Shown here in pieces: positions 56,164 to 64,000 of a stretch of 64,000 nucleotides of DNA. Below the pieces are notes generated by a model that made no database searches, was not told the origin of the DNA, and saw only the letters and a list, made by a program, of their open reading frames with translations. The position numbers and the translations under genes were made by a program. Source of the DNA: Prostheceraeus crozeri (lineage: Eukaryota > Platyhelminthes > Polycladida > Euryleptidae); assembly GCA_907163375.1 (NCBI GenBank), contig CAJQUW010001396.1:58759-122758 (forward strand). The letters are read 5' to 3'. Every line of letters begins with the position of its first letter. Position 1 is the stretch's first letter.

Positions 56164-57282
56164 TTAAGTTTCATCATACAATGTTTTATCAAAAGATAAT
56201 TTAAATTTATTTTCACTAACTATTGATTCTTCATCATCATAAATTGATTCTTCATCATCATCATAAATTACACTTTTTGGGATTGGATACCATTCCCTGA
56301 TAGGAATATCTAATTCTAAATTACATTTCTTATCTGATAATAATATAATAGAGAAAAATATTGGTCTTTGTTCTCTTTTGGAAAATTTAATAACACCACT
56401 ATAATCTGAATCACTTTTAGTTTTTATTAAAGATGATAAAATTTTAAATTGATTAGATGTAAATCCTAATTTAAACTTTGTAGACCCGACACATAGTTGT
56501 CTAACAGTATCTTCAACTATACCATCATTATTATTTTCAATTGTAAGAAAATGAAATTTAGATAAATTTTTATAATTACTAATATTTTTATAATCTTTTT
56601 TACCATTTACACCATTTTCAGATGTTTCAGAATCATCATCTATATTATTATCATAAGATTCTTTAAGATCGGGCAAAGCCCTAGAACCTTCGGTTCGTTT
56701 ATTATGATTATGGTCATTGTTAATAGTATAAGGTGTTGTCCACATATAAATTTTCTCTTGTTGAGCTAAACCATTTATATAAGATTTCAATAAATTAATA
56801 TTTAAGTTGGAATATAATCCTATATACGTATCATCATCATATCTTTGGGGCATTTCTAATGTTTCTTGTTTATAAATTGTGTCTCTATAATAAACTTGAC
56901 ATAATAATTCTTCATTATGTTTTTTACTCTCTATGTGAATGTTATATTGATTTTGTTTATCAACAAATAATCTTATTTTTTCTTTGGAAAAAGATTTTAA
57001 TTTTTTAACTAATTCTTTAATATTGATATAATTAATAATTTTATTTTCTATCCAATCAGTATTACTAATCGGCAAAACTGCTCTGATAAACCCATATACA
57101 TTATTATGACCTATTATAACCATATTTTCTTTATTTAATTCAACATAAGCTACATCATTATATTTGCTTACAATCTCCATAAATTTTATAAACGGGTCTC
57201 CTGGAAATAAACAATAGTTAGTTTCTATAGAAGGTAAACCTTTAGTCTGTTCTCTAAATATTTCGGCTTGTAATTCAAACAA
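56164..57282 (-). CDS. Polinton ORF next to polymerase, unassigned (sliding-clamp-like?)
   Basis: About 370 codons; the start is uncertain because there is no ATG at the open N-terminal end. It is rich in beta-strand-like stretches (e.g. AYVELNKENMVIIGH, IRLFVDKQNQYNIHI, FKLGFTSNQFKILSSL) with a low-complexity acidic/asparagine loop in the middle holding one mini-repeat (GSRALP). Two similar beta-rich halves next to a DNA polymerase gene make a processivity clamp conceivable, but no motif proves it. The C-terminus ends with acidic repeats DDDEESIYDDEE. Confidence 0.45.
   Translation of the reverse strand: MFELQAEIFREQTKGLPSIETNYCLFPGDPFIKFMEIVSKYNDVAYVELNKENMVIIGHNNVYGFIRAVLPISNTDWIENKIINYINIKELVKKLKSFSKEKIRLFVDKQNQYNIHIESKKHNEELLCQVYYRDTIYKQETLEMPQRYDDDTYIGLYSNLNINLLKSYINGLAQQEKIYMWTTPYTINNDHNHNKRTEGSRALPDLKESYDNNIDDDSETSENGVNGKKDYKNISNYKNLSKFHFLTIENNNDGIVEDTVRQLCVGSTKFKLGFTSNQFKILSSLIKTKSDSDYSGVIKFSKREQRPIFFSIILLSDKKCNLELDIPIREWYPIPKSVIYDDDEESIYDDEESIVSENKFKLSFDKTLYDET
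56669..56699. repeat. Palindromic mini-repeat
   Basis: CGGGCAAAGCCCTAGAACC followed by TTCGGTTCG; contains the GAACC..CGGTTC palindrome also seen at 58880 and 62490. It lies within the minus-strand ORF and encodes EGSRALP. Confidence 0.7.
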
Positions 57283-57462
57283 AAGATTAACATCTATACA
57301 TGGATTATTATTATTATTATTATCAAAACATTTATTTTCAAATCCCGTTGATCTCGTCGAATAAGAAGAACAGGATGATGCGGACGAATATAATTTTTTT
57401 AAATTTGCTTTATCATTTTTTTATTTTTATTAGAAAAAATTTTATTTTTTTATTGTTAAAAA

Positions 57463-58348
57463 ATGATGTTACCAAATGTTGGTGGAGGTGCATATATCCC
57501 GAATAATCGTGAATTAGAAATATAGATAGAAAATTATATCATGAAAACTGGAGACGTTTTATCTGGTCCATTGCATCTTTCTATTCTTCCGCAACAAAAT
57601 AGAGTTGACAAATAAACAGTATGTTGATACACAAATCAATGACTTAAAAGAAAAATATATAAACGATGTTTTGGTTCCATTGATGAATGAATTGAAGTTG
57701 CTTAAACTTAATGACAAATCATTAAACGAAAAATTATTAAAACTTGATAAAAAGGATAGAGAGCTAGAAGCAGATATAGCAAAACTTTTTAAAAAGATTT
57801 CAGAACAATCAAAAATTTTAATATTACTTTCTATAAATTTAAAATCTGCAGTCATTAAAAATAAACATCAGATACAACTATTGAAAGAACAATTAGAAGA
57901 TGAAATAGAAAATCTACCTGAAAGAATAAAAAAAAATTTAAAGCAATTACAAACTACATTCCAAAAAAGTGTTGATGAATTAAGTTCTAAAATTACTCAA
58001 CAAATGAAAAAGATGAATAGAATAATAAATGAAGTAAACTCGCTTAATCAAAAAGTTGATAAAATGAAAACTCTTAAAATCAATTTAGAAAATGAGTTAA
58101 AGAAAAATTTACAAGAAAACTCTAAAGAAAATAAAGAACAGTTAGATTCTGTTAAAAGACAATTAGATGTTCTTAAAATTAAGTTAAATGCACTTCAAAC
58201 GGCATTGAAGATAAATCAGGAGAAAATGCAAGTTAATAGAAAAGAAATTAAAGTACATCACACGCTGCTTGACGCAATAGATAAAGTTCAACAGTCAATT
58301 AATAAAGTTATCTCGAAGTTGTTGTCCATTCACAAACGTAAATCTTAA
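57463..58348 (+). CDS. Polinton fibre-like coiled-coil protein region
   Basis: The open part 57605-58348 (about 247 codons) is almost entirely coiled coil, with heptads of L/I and many K/E/N. Its opening NKQYVDTQINDLKEKY and, upstream, KTGDVLSGPLHLSI resemble the repeated shaft and collar motifs of phage and adenovirus-type tail fibres (TGDxxSGxL, xNKxYVD). It would form a trimeric spike for host attachment. A start box GTTAAAAAATG lies at 57456. It looks nearly whole, with about one or two interruptions. Confidence 0.55.
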
Positions 58349-58390
58349 CACGTAGATATTTTTCCCAAAAGTCAAATTTAATCCTAAAAA

Positions 58391-58933
58391 ATGCCTATAA
58401 TTTATAAACACAATCTTAAACATTTTGCTTCAAATCAAAAAATTGCTCATGAACCATCTATGAAATCTGTTTACCATTATGACAGTGTAGAAACAATCGG
58501 AACACAAAAGTTCCTAGGCACCGCAGGTGCCGTTCAAAAAGAAGGGGCTGGCATCTTTTCTGGTATTGGAAGTATCGTTAACTTAATTAAAAATAATAAA
58601 GATTTGATTACATCTGCTGCAAAAGGAGCAGCTGCTATAGGTAGTACAGCTAGTGCAATATCAAATGCTGTCAAGTCTCAAAACGAATTAAAACAACTAG
58701 AAGCTATTCGCAAACTTAGGAATGATTCCGAAGAACTAAAAAATTTAAAAAACCTTTCAGAGGAAACAAAAAACAAAATTGCTAACATAGCTGTGGGGGT
58801 TGAAACCTTGAGGAGCGGAGCACCGTCTGATAGTAAACATAAGAAGAAATCAGGCGTAGCCATAAAACGTTCAATTGAACCTACGGTTCGTTCAATTGAA
58901 GAAATAAGAGGTAATGGTCTAGCAAAATTCTAA
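58391..58933 (+). CDS. Polinton small membrane-active virion protein
   Basis: The gene is 180 codons, with a CTAAAAAATG start box. A glycine/alanine-rich hydrophobic middle (GIFSGIGSIVNLI...SAAKGAAAIGSTASAIS), flanked by charged helices and ending with basic KHKKKSG, is typical of the membrane-active minor virion proteins of Polintons (adenovirus pVI/pX-like in role). A GC-rich mini-repeat near the end encodes KRSIEPTVRSIEEI. Confidence 0.55.
   Translation: MPIIYKHNLKHFASNQKIAHEPSMKSVYHYDSVETIGTQKFLGTAGAVQKEGAGIFSGIGSIVNLIKNNKDLITSAAKGAAAIGSTASAISNAVKSQNELKQLEAIRKLRNDSEELKNLKNLSEETKNKIANIAVGVETLRSGAPSDSKHKKKSGVAIKRSIEPTVRSIEEIRGNGLAKF
58851..58898. repeat. Palindromic mini-repeat in 3' end of a virion gene
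   Basis: CAGGCGTAGCCATAAAACG, then TTCAATTGAACC and TACGGTTCGTTCAATTG: GAACC.TACGGTTC is palindromic, and CGTAGCC also appears at 62479. It codes for an almost repeated SIEPTV-RSIEE peptide. Confidence 0.7.
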
Positions 58934-59025
58934 AATTATATTTTAGTAAAATTTTGTAGCAATTTTTTTAGTAAAAATTTTTTCTGTCTGTGGGAAAAAC
59001 AAAAAGTCAAATTATTTTTATAAAA

Positions 59026-60282
59026 ATGTCTTCGCTAATTGAAAATAAATTTAGATTAGACGATCCTCCGTTCGTCAGTTACAATCAAAAAAAGAATGAC
59101 TATATAAGAATTGCTATGAATCCCGGATCTTCCAGTAGAGTGAATACTGGAGGTGATTTAATTTTTGAAGTTGATAATCAGCAGAGTTATATATATTTAC
59201 CTGATTCATTTTTACACTGTGAATATTCTTTATATAGTGATGCCAATTTTACAACACCATTACCAGATACCGATAATATTGCACTAGAGAATAATTTTTT
59301 TCCAACATTATTTACACAAATGCGTTTAGATGTTGCAACTCAAAATATAGAAACAATAAGTGATTCTCCAGGTGTAATTGATACAATGCTTAGATTTGTA
59401 ACAATTGGTGAAAATAATAAAAAGTATGAAATCGAAGGTTGGTTTCCTGATACTAATGATGGTATAATTGTTGATGATTTAACTTACGCTGGAACAGATG
59501 CCGCAGGAATTGCGAAAGATGTAGAAAATATTGCAAAACATTTAAATAAAACAAATAATGATGCATATAAAGAAAGACGTGAGTTTAACAAGAAAAGTAA
59601 GCAAACAGTAAATTGGTCATTGTCTCCATTAATCGGATATTTAGATTATGACAAAATATCATATCAATTAAAATTTCAATTAATAATTCATCGTGCAGCA
59701 AATAATGAATTAATCTTTTTTGGTAAGACTGGAAAAAAAGCATATTTAAAAATTGATAGACTTGAATGGTGGATTAAGCATATTACTCCTAGTTTAGAGA
59801 TTGAAACAGCCATTGCAAAAAGATTAAATACTAACAAACCAATTCCAGTTAATTTTCTAAAGCGTACTGCTAGTTCAGTAACTTTTTCCGAACAAAGATT
59901 TAACTGGCATTTTACTAGAACTGCGAATACTCCAAGATATTTATTACTAACTTTTCAAAGAAATAATTCTCCAAGTTTTGATAAGAACAATAATCTCTTC
60001 CATATTAATACAATTCGAAGTTTACAAGTTTCATTAAATCAAACCCGTTATCCAATTGATCCATTAAGATTCGATGATACCAATAATCAATTTATGGAAG
60101 GATATGATTCTTATCGAAATCTTTGTATAGAATTTGGAGTTGAACCACAATTAACTCCTGGAGATTGGAGACATTTATATCCTGTTTTCTGTTTCGATTT
60201 AAGTGCACAATCTGAAGATATTAACAAGACTGGTTGTGATGTTACAATTAATATTGAAAAAAAGATTACACAACTTCATTGA
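59026..60282 (+). CDS. Polinton major capsid protein (double jelly roll)
   Basis: The gene is 418 codons from the ATG at 59026 (TTTATAAAAATG box). Hallmarks are an N-terminal SLIENKF.L.DPPFVSYNQ segment, ...YLPDSFLHCEYSLY, NNFFPTLF with MRLDVATQNIETI, a NWSLSPLIGYLDYDK segment and IDRLEWWIKHITPSLE, then a long C-terminal barrel part with NWHFTRTANTPRYLLLTFQR. It is the major capsid protein of Polintons: trimers form the hexagonal capsid faces. The longer open frame upstream of 59026 has no ATG. Confidence 0.9.
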   Translation: MSSLIENKFRLDDPPFVSYNQKKNDYIRIAMNPGSSSRVNTGGDLIFEVDNQQSYIYLPDSFLHCEYSLYSDANFTTPLPDTDNIALENNFFPTLFTQMRLDVATQNIETISDSPGVIDTMLRFVTIGENNKKYEIEGWFPDTNDGIIVDDLTYAGTDAAGIAKDVENIAKHLNKTNNDAYKERREFNKKSKQTVNWSLSPLIGYLDYDKISYQLKFQLIIHRAANNELIFFGKTGKKAYLKIDRLEWWIKHITPSLEIETAIAKRLNTNKPIPVNFLKRTASSVTFSEQRFNWHFTRTANTPRYLLLTFQRNNSPSFDKNNNLFHINTIRSLQVSLNQTRYPIDPLRFDDTNNQFMEGYDSYRNLCIEFGVEPQLTPGDWRHLYPVFCFDLSAQSEDINKTGCDVTINIEKKITQLH

Positions 60283-60391
60283 TGGCTTATGGTTTATTGC
60301 TAGAAGATGTAAAATATTCTATTGAAATTCTTAATGGAAAGATGGCTAGGATAGGTTAAAGCCCAAGACTTAGTCGATTAATTAATTTTTT

Positions 60392-60545
60392 TCATAACTA
60401 GAATAGATTAAAATTTTTGGTAACTTAAAATTTTTTGGTAACTTAAAATTTTTCAAAACTAGAATAGATTAAAAAAATTCTTAACTTATAATTTATTCAT
60501 AACTAGAATAGATTAAAATTTTTGATAACTTAAAATTTTTTTATT
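60392..60545. repeat. AT-rich tandem repeats between Polinton genes
   Basis: AACTAGAATAGATTAAAA occurs three times (about 60396, 60458 and 60501), alternating with GTAACTTAAAATTTTT variants. Non-coding spacer between capsid gene and small proteins. Confidence 0.75.
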
Positions 60546-60549
60546 AAAA

Positions 60550-60968
60550 ATGTCGCAAGCGAAAAGTAATAATAATAAAACTGTTGAATTAAAATTGCGT
60601 AATATTGTTGACAAAAATACCCCTAAAACTATTACGATTAACAAAAAAAGTATTACATAAGTAAACCAATGATAGAGAATATTCAATTACAAGAAGAAAA
60701 GAATGGTGGAATTCTCCCATTAATTCCACTAATAATAGGAGGCATAGCAGCTGCAGGAAGTGTTGCAGGCGGGACAGCTGGTATTGTCCAAGCAGTAAAT
60801 AAAAATAAATCAGAGAAGGCAGCATTAGAAGAACAAAAACGACATAATAGAGAGTTAGAGAAAGTTGCTAGGGGTGAAGGAGTAGTAGATAATTTTATTA
60901 GTAAACTAAATTTAGTTGATGAAGGAAAACGAGTTCTTAAAAATATTGTCCACAATGTTGATGATTGA
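60550..60968 (+). CDS. Polinton small hydrophobic virion protein region
   Basis: It begins with an ATTAAAAATG box at 60540. The open part 60669-60968 (99 codons) has GGILPLIPLIIGGIAAAGS and VAGGTAGI, a long glycine/alanine hydrophobic segment, then a charged helix (EEQKRHNRELEKVARGEG). This composition recurs in a small protein found next to the capsid gene of many Polintons. It is probably a minor virion component that interacts with membrane. The region looks nearly whole, about one or two interruptions. Confidence 0.5.
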
Positions 60969-61084
60969 ATTGAAATTAAAGAAACTAAAGATGGTTCTGG
61001 AATATATCTAAGTCCTAGTATGATTCGGTAATAACCTCAGAACCTTTGGTTCTATTAGGTAAAACATTTATTTTATCTTTTAAA

Positions 61085-62353
61085 ATGAATTCTACAAATT
61101 CCGAAAATTTAATTAAATTAAAAATTTCTAATTTAGATTTATTGAATTATCTATTAAACAAAAATAAAAACTCAAATTGTCAGCATATTGGAGGTGACAA
61201 GAACAAAGTTCCATACCACTTCGGTGGTGATATACAAAAAACATTAGAAAACTTTCCTGGCTTTATTTGGAGTAAATATTCGAAAGAAAAACATCTTCCT
61301 GGTCATTCATATACTGGTCCAGGAACTCGATTAGATATAAGACTGGATGAGAATAATAATCCGAAACCAGGTGAAGAACCAATAAATAGAGTAGATGCCG
61401 CAGCTTACAGGCATGATTTAGCTTATCGAAATCATGATCTAAGTTCTCGACATGCAGCTGATAAGAAGATGATACAAGAATTAGATAGTATTCAAAATCC
61501 TACATTTAGAGAAAAAATTGAAAGAATGTTTGTTAAGAAAGCTTTACAAGCTAAAATATTATTCGGCCAGGGTTTAAATGAAACGACAGCAAAGCTGTCT
61601 GAGAGCAACGCTCGAACTAATAACTCTGAGAGCAACGCTCGAACCTTCGCGTCCGAAATCCACAAGGAATATAGAAGGCCTAAATATTTATTGAAAGTAA
61701 AAGTATTTAATAAAGATGATATTTGGAGTGCTGATCTTATTCATATGCCGAATGAAAAAGATTATAAATACGCATTGACCGTTATAGATTTATATACACG
61801 ATACGCTTGGGTAAAGCCTTTAAAAAACAAAAGTGGTCTATCAGTTAAATATGCGTTTGAAGAAATCTTTAAAGAAAGTAAGAGAAAGCCAAGGAAATTG
61901 TTTGTTGATAAAGGGTCGGAATTTTATAACAGAAACGTTCAGCCACTATTTGAAACAGACGAAAGTCATCGCCAAGGCTCAGTTTATTCAACTGAAAATG
62001 CAGGGAAGGCTGTAGTGATAGAAAGATTCAATCGGACGTTAAAAAATAAATTATTCAAGAAATTTACTCAGCAAGGAAATCAGAAATGGTTGAAGATATT
62101 ACCAGGAATTGTAGAAGAGTACAATAATAAAGTTCATTCTGGTATTGAAGAAACCCCAAAGAATGCTTCTGACGACCCTGATTTAATACGAAAAAAAATA
62201 TTCGAAAATAATTATTCGAATGAGAGTAATCCGAATTTGCAGAAACTTAAGCCGAAATTTAAAATTGGAGATAGAGTTAGAATATTTAAATATAAGAATA
62301 AATTTGAAAAAGGCTTCGTCGGATACTGGACGAAAGAGATATTTGAAAATTGA
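61085..62353 (+). CDS. Polinton PLA2-like domain joined to retroviral-type integrase
   Basis: The ORF is 422 codons from the ATG at 61085 (TTTTAAAATG box). Residues ~55-130 form a parvovirus-type phospholipase A2 core: YTGPG calcium loop (76-80), NRVDAAAYRHDLAY with the HD pair (110-111), and a K-rich helix. After a GC-rich mini-repeat linker (SESNART twice, ~172-187) comes an integrase core: WSADL (D217), FVDKGSEF (D275), AVVIERFNRT (E313), and at the C-terminus FKIGDRVRIFKYK, an SH3/chromo-like barrel. PLA2 would help the particle breach membranes; the integrase would insert the element. The two functions in one ORF are unusual. Confidence 0.8.
   Translation: MNSTNSENLIKLKISNLDLLNYLLNKNKNSNCQHIGGDKNKVPYHFGGDIQKTLENFPGFIWSKYSKEKHLPGHSYTGPGTRLDIRLDENNNPKPGEEPINRVDAAAYRHDLAYRNHDLSSRHAADKKMIQELDSIQNPTFREKIERMFVKKALQAKILFGQGLNETTAKLSESNARTNNSESNARTFASEIHKEYRRPKYLLKVKVFNKDDIWSADLIHMPNEKDYKYALTVIDLYTRYAWVKPLKNKSGLSVKYAFEEIFKESKRKPRKLFVDKGSEFYNRNVQPLFETDESHRQGSVYSTENAGKAVVIERFNRTLKNKLFKKFTQQGNQKWLKILPGIVEEYNNKVHSGIEETPKNASDDPDLIRKKIFENNYSNESNPNLQKLKPKFKIGDRVRIFKYKNKFEKGFVGYWTKEIFEN
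61585..61655. repeat. Repeat linking PLA2 and integrase parts
   Basis: TCTGAGAGCAACGCTCGAAC occurs twice (61598 and 61624), separated by a short TAATAAC spacer, and is preceded by a GACAGCAAAGCTGTC palindrome. Each copy carries GAGAGCAACGCTC, an inverted pair. Together they code for SESNART-x-SESNART. Confidence 0.75.
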
Positions 62354-62474
62354 AAAATAAATCAAAGTTATCCGATTACTTACGAAATCAAAGATTTAGA
62401 TGATGAAGATATCAGGGGCCGATTTTATCAAAATGAATTACAACGAACTGATTTTTAATTATCATTATTATTAT

Positions 62475-62510
62475 TAGGCGTAGCCATAGAACCTACGGTT
62501 CGTTCAATTC
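62475..62510. repeat. Palindromic mini-repeat at protease 3' end
   Basis: GGCGTAGCCATAGAACC followed by TACGGTTCGTTCAATTC, a close copy of 58855-58898. It supplies the protease gene's last codons and stop. Confidence 0.7.
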
Positions 62511-62921
62511 TAACATAATATCAAGAAATGGCACTCCTTCTTGCAATTTAAATAAAACATAAAGACATAATTGACCACAATAAGTTGTTCCCGGTTTTTG
62601 AATTTGAAATGTATTATAAATTCCATTGCCAAGTATTTCTCTTACTTCATTCGTAGGTGGAAGCCCGTATGAGTCAAAATAATAATTATCTCCGTTTTTA
62701 CTAAAGATACCTGCTGACCAATGTACGCCGTTTTGGTCTGAAGTGTGAAGATTCGTTATGAAATTTGTAGTTATTGTTGGCTTATTTTTGATCAATTGTA
62801 ATTCGTCTCTCATTAGGACATGAAAATTCTTTATTCCCAATTGATGTGCGATTTTCTTTAGATCAAAATTCGTTGTTGTGTCTGTTCCATATAATTTAAA
62901 AAACTCGATCAGGTCAGTCAT
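62493..62921 (-). CDS. Polinton adenain-like cysteine protease
   Basis: The gene is 142 codons from the ATG at 62921, which lies in a TTTAAAATG box; the longer open frame to 62963 is not needed. Catalytic residues are visible: His in GVHWSAG (~67), Asp in YYFDSYGLPP (~83), Gln in QIQKPGT (~106-108) and Cys in TYCGQLC (~115). These form the C5 adenain fold used for virion maturation. Its last codons come from a GC-rich mini-repeat. Confidence 0.9.
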   Translation of the reverse strand: MTDLIEFFKLYGTDTTTNFDLKKIAHQLGIKNFHVLMRDELQLIKNKPTITTNFITNLHTSDQNGVHWSAGIFSKNGDNYYFDSYGLPPTNEVREILGNGIYNTFQIQKPGTTYCGQLCLYVLFKLQEGVPFLDIMLELNEP

Positions 62922-62929
62922 TTTAAATG

Positions 62930-63151
62930 AAACAAAAATCCAATTTGAAAATGCCATTGTCATTTTCAGTCTCCACGCAAATAAGTTGCAATAAATGTTA
63001 CTACTTGTTACTTATGAAGTAGAGTCCAACATTTATATGAAAACAAAAATCCAATTTGAAAATGCCATTGTCATTTTTAAGTCTCCACGCAAATAAGTTG
63101 CAATAAATGTTACTACTTGTTACTTATGAAGTAGAGTCCAACATTTACAAG
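62930..63151. repeat. 109-bp tandem duplication
   Basis: The segment 62930-63039 is repeated at 63040-63151 with only a few differences (AAACAAAAATCCAATTTGAA through GTAGAGTCCAACATTTA). It lies between the protease start and the next minus-strand gene, so any promoter there would be doubled. The high identity shows it is recent. Confidence 0.9.
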
Positions 63152-63831
63152 TCCTCTAATTCCTGCGTGAGTCCAGTATGCTGCACAGGTTGTTGCTCAG
63201 TTTGTTGCACATTGGGTGAATCAAATATGGATTCTGCTAATCTTCGCTTTTCTTCTTCTTTCTCATGATCAATGAAATCTTCAAGATATGTAAAATGCTT
63301 CATCACAAAGTAAATTGATAGAGAAGAATTGGCTAAGTTTGGATAGTTCTTTGATAATTTGAATAATTTGATCAGTAATGTCACATATGAACGTGAAAAC
63401 TTTATTTTGTAGGTCTCATTTAACTCTTTCACGTATTTTGTATAATTCATATTAGACAATAACTTCAGTCGCTGAAGCACTTCTCCTTGTAAAACATAGC
63501 AGCGTAGCAGATTCCGATGTGTAATTTTCTCAAAACCAATGAGTTTATTCAATGAAGAGATGCACGATGATGTACTTATAATATCCTTTTTCTCGAGAAA
63601 TACAGGTAAATTGCTGCTGTCAACATCCTTGAATGAATCTCGGATTATTTCAAACACTTCTCTCTTTTTATCTTCTTCGTTTCCACTCGTCTTCTGTTTC
63701 TTTCTCAGTGATTCAAGAATAAATTTTGTTGATATCGTTTTGAAGAAATCAAGATGGTCTGGTGAAATAAGAGGCACAACTTGATCCACGAAGCAACAAA
63801 ATTCTCTCTCTATTTTGCTGACGGAAGACAT
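63145..63831 (-). CDS. Unassigned protein at right edge (possible Polinton accessory)
   Basis: The gene is 228 codons with a clean ATG, all-helical and charged. Middle residues form a block rich in aromatic and basic residues (FSRSYVTLLIKLFKLSKNYP, then LANSSLSIYFVMKHFTYLED), and the C-terminus has a glutamine-rich QQTEQQPVQHTG tail. I do not recognise the family. Its GC content is a little higher than the Polinton's, and its start lacks the TTTAAAAATG box, so it may belong to a different expression class or to the host. Confidence 0.45.
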   Translation of the reverse strand: MSSVSKIEREFCCFVDQVVPLISPDHLDFFKTISTKFILESLRKKQKTSGNEEDKKREVFEIIRDSFKDVDSSNLPVFLEKKDIISTSSCISSLNKLIGFEKITHRNLLRCYVLQGEVLQRLKLLSNMNYTKYVKELNETYKIKFSRSYVTLLIKLFKLSKNYPNLANSSLSIYFVMKHFTYLEDFIDHEKEEEKRRLAESIFDSPNVQQTEQQPVQHTGLTQELEDL

Positions 63832-64000
63832 TGCAAATGAGAACTTTGCTTTCTAGCGCACACGGAACAATGACAGGAGAGAGAGAGAATTGAAAACAGC
63901 TGCCAGATGCTTTGGCGTCATGTGGTTGTGCTGACGTGCTAGAATTAAAACAACTTCCCTAACGTACAACTAAAATCTAATTGTATCACAAAGCTGTAGC
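63832..64000. other. Window end; no Polinton terminus seen
   Basis: No gene. It has a GA-repeat near 63890 and more GC than the element. The left-edge repeat motif is not found here, so the inverted right end of the Polinton either is not present or lies beyond the window. Confidence 0.4.

Larger units (their letters stand above)
47330..64000. mobile_element. Polinton/Maverick element (adintovirus-like), mostly whole
   Basis: The region carries the full hallmark set of Polintons: protein-primed DNA polymerase B, retroviral-type integrase, adenain-like cysteine protease, FtsK/HerA-type packaging ATPase, and major and minor jelly-roll capsid proteins, plus fibre-like and membrane-active small proteins. 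It is AT-rich (about 72%), unlike the flanks. The left edge is placed at the first copy of a repeated GACCGTTCCAGGACACC motif; the right end was not found and may lie beyond the window. Reading frames are largely open, with only a few (about two to four) interruptions, so the copy is probably recent. It is considered here as a fossil insertion. Confidence 0.9.

Noticed and set aside
57559-57855. 98-codon minus-strand frame opposite the fibre-like gene
   Set aside because: It is the reverse of a coiled-coil coding stretch, serine/phenylalanine-rich as expected for such a shadow.
47330-63000. Contaminating phage or free virus contig
   Set aside because: The sequence is continuous with host-type repeats, and the gene set (protein-primed PolB, integrase, adenain, double jelly-roll capsid) is that of integrated animal Polintons.

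Overview
This is animal nuclear DNA. It is AT-rich, has spliced genes with standard GT/AG introns, and carries Penelope-like, LINE, tRNA-SINE, MITE/foldback and Polinton elements. That mix fits an invertebrate, probably marine, but the species cannot be fixed from the sequence alone. There are no bacterial operons or rRNA genes.

Host genes. The backbone of positions 6.4-46.7 kb appears to be one dispersed plus-strand gene of the TAF6/TAF6L family, a histone-fold subunit of TFIID or SAGA-type co-activators. I can follow seven exons (6441, 10208, 12043, 29526, 43470, 45565 and 46427). The first five end in phase 0 and their reading frames follow one another. At least one 5' exon is missing from my model. 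Its large introns are packed with transposons and also hold two intronless genes on the same strand: a TSP1-like single-pass membrane protein with a PPxY tail (19387-20265), and a secreted C-type-lectin protein with a second cysteine-rich PAN-like part (37437-38186).

Transposons at 0-47 kb. In order: a 1.6-kb hAT-like element with a 45-bp minisatellite inside it (912-2520); an RTE-type LINE scrap (4041-4500); Penelope-like tails (3150, 5000, 16770-18130, 22240 and 27880); a LINE tail with a PD-(D/E)XK-like region (7500-8205, minus); a CR1-like LINE (9130-10020, minus); a long LINE reverse transcriptase (12590-14733); two copies of a TA-flanked foldback element (15377 and 43903), the second holding a MULE-like foldback; a foldback at 24283-25018; two nested hAT-like elements (29676-30576 and 29882-30405); and a pair of 226-bp tRNA-SINEs, one of which sits inside one copy of a duplicated segment whose other copy is the empty site.

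Polinton at about 47.3-64 kb. A Polinton/Maverick (adintovirus-like) element fills the right side: hydrophobic protein, conserved coiled-coil protein, minor capsid, packaging ATPase, then protein-primed DNA polymerase B and two neighbours on the minus strand, then fibre-like protein, membrane-active small proteins, major capsid, a PLA2-integrase ORF, and an adenain-type protease on the minus strand. It looks mostly whole, with only a few (about two to four) interruptions, so it is probably young. Two features stand out: a shared TTTAAAAATG-like box at the start of nearly every gene, and GC-rich palindromic mini-repeats dispersed through the element, several of them inside reading frames. The outer right end was not found within the window.
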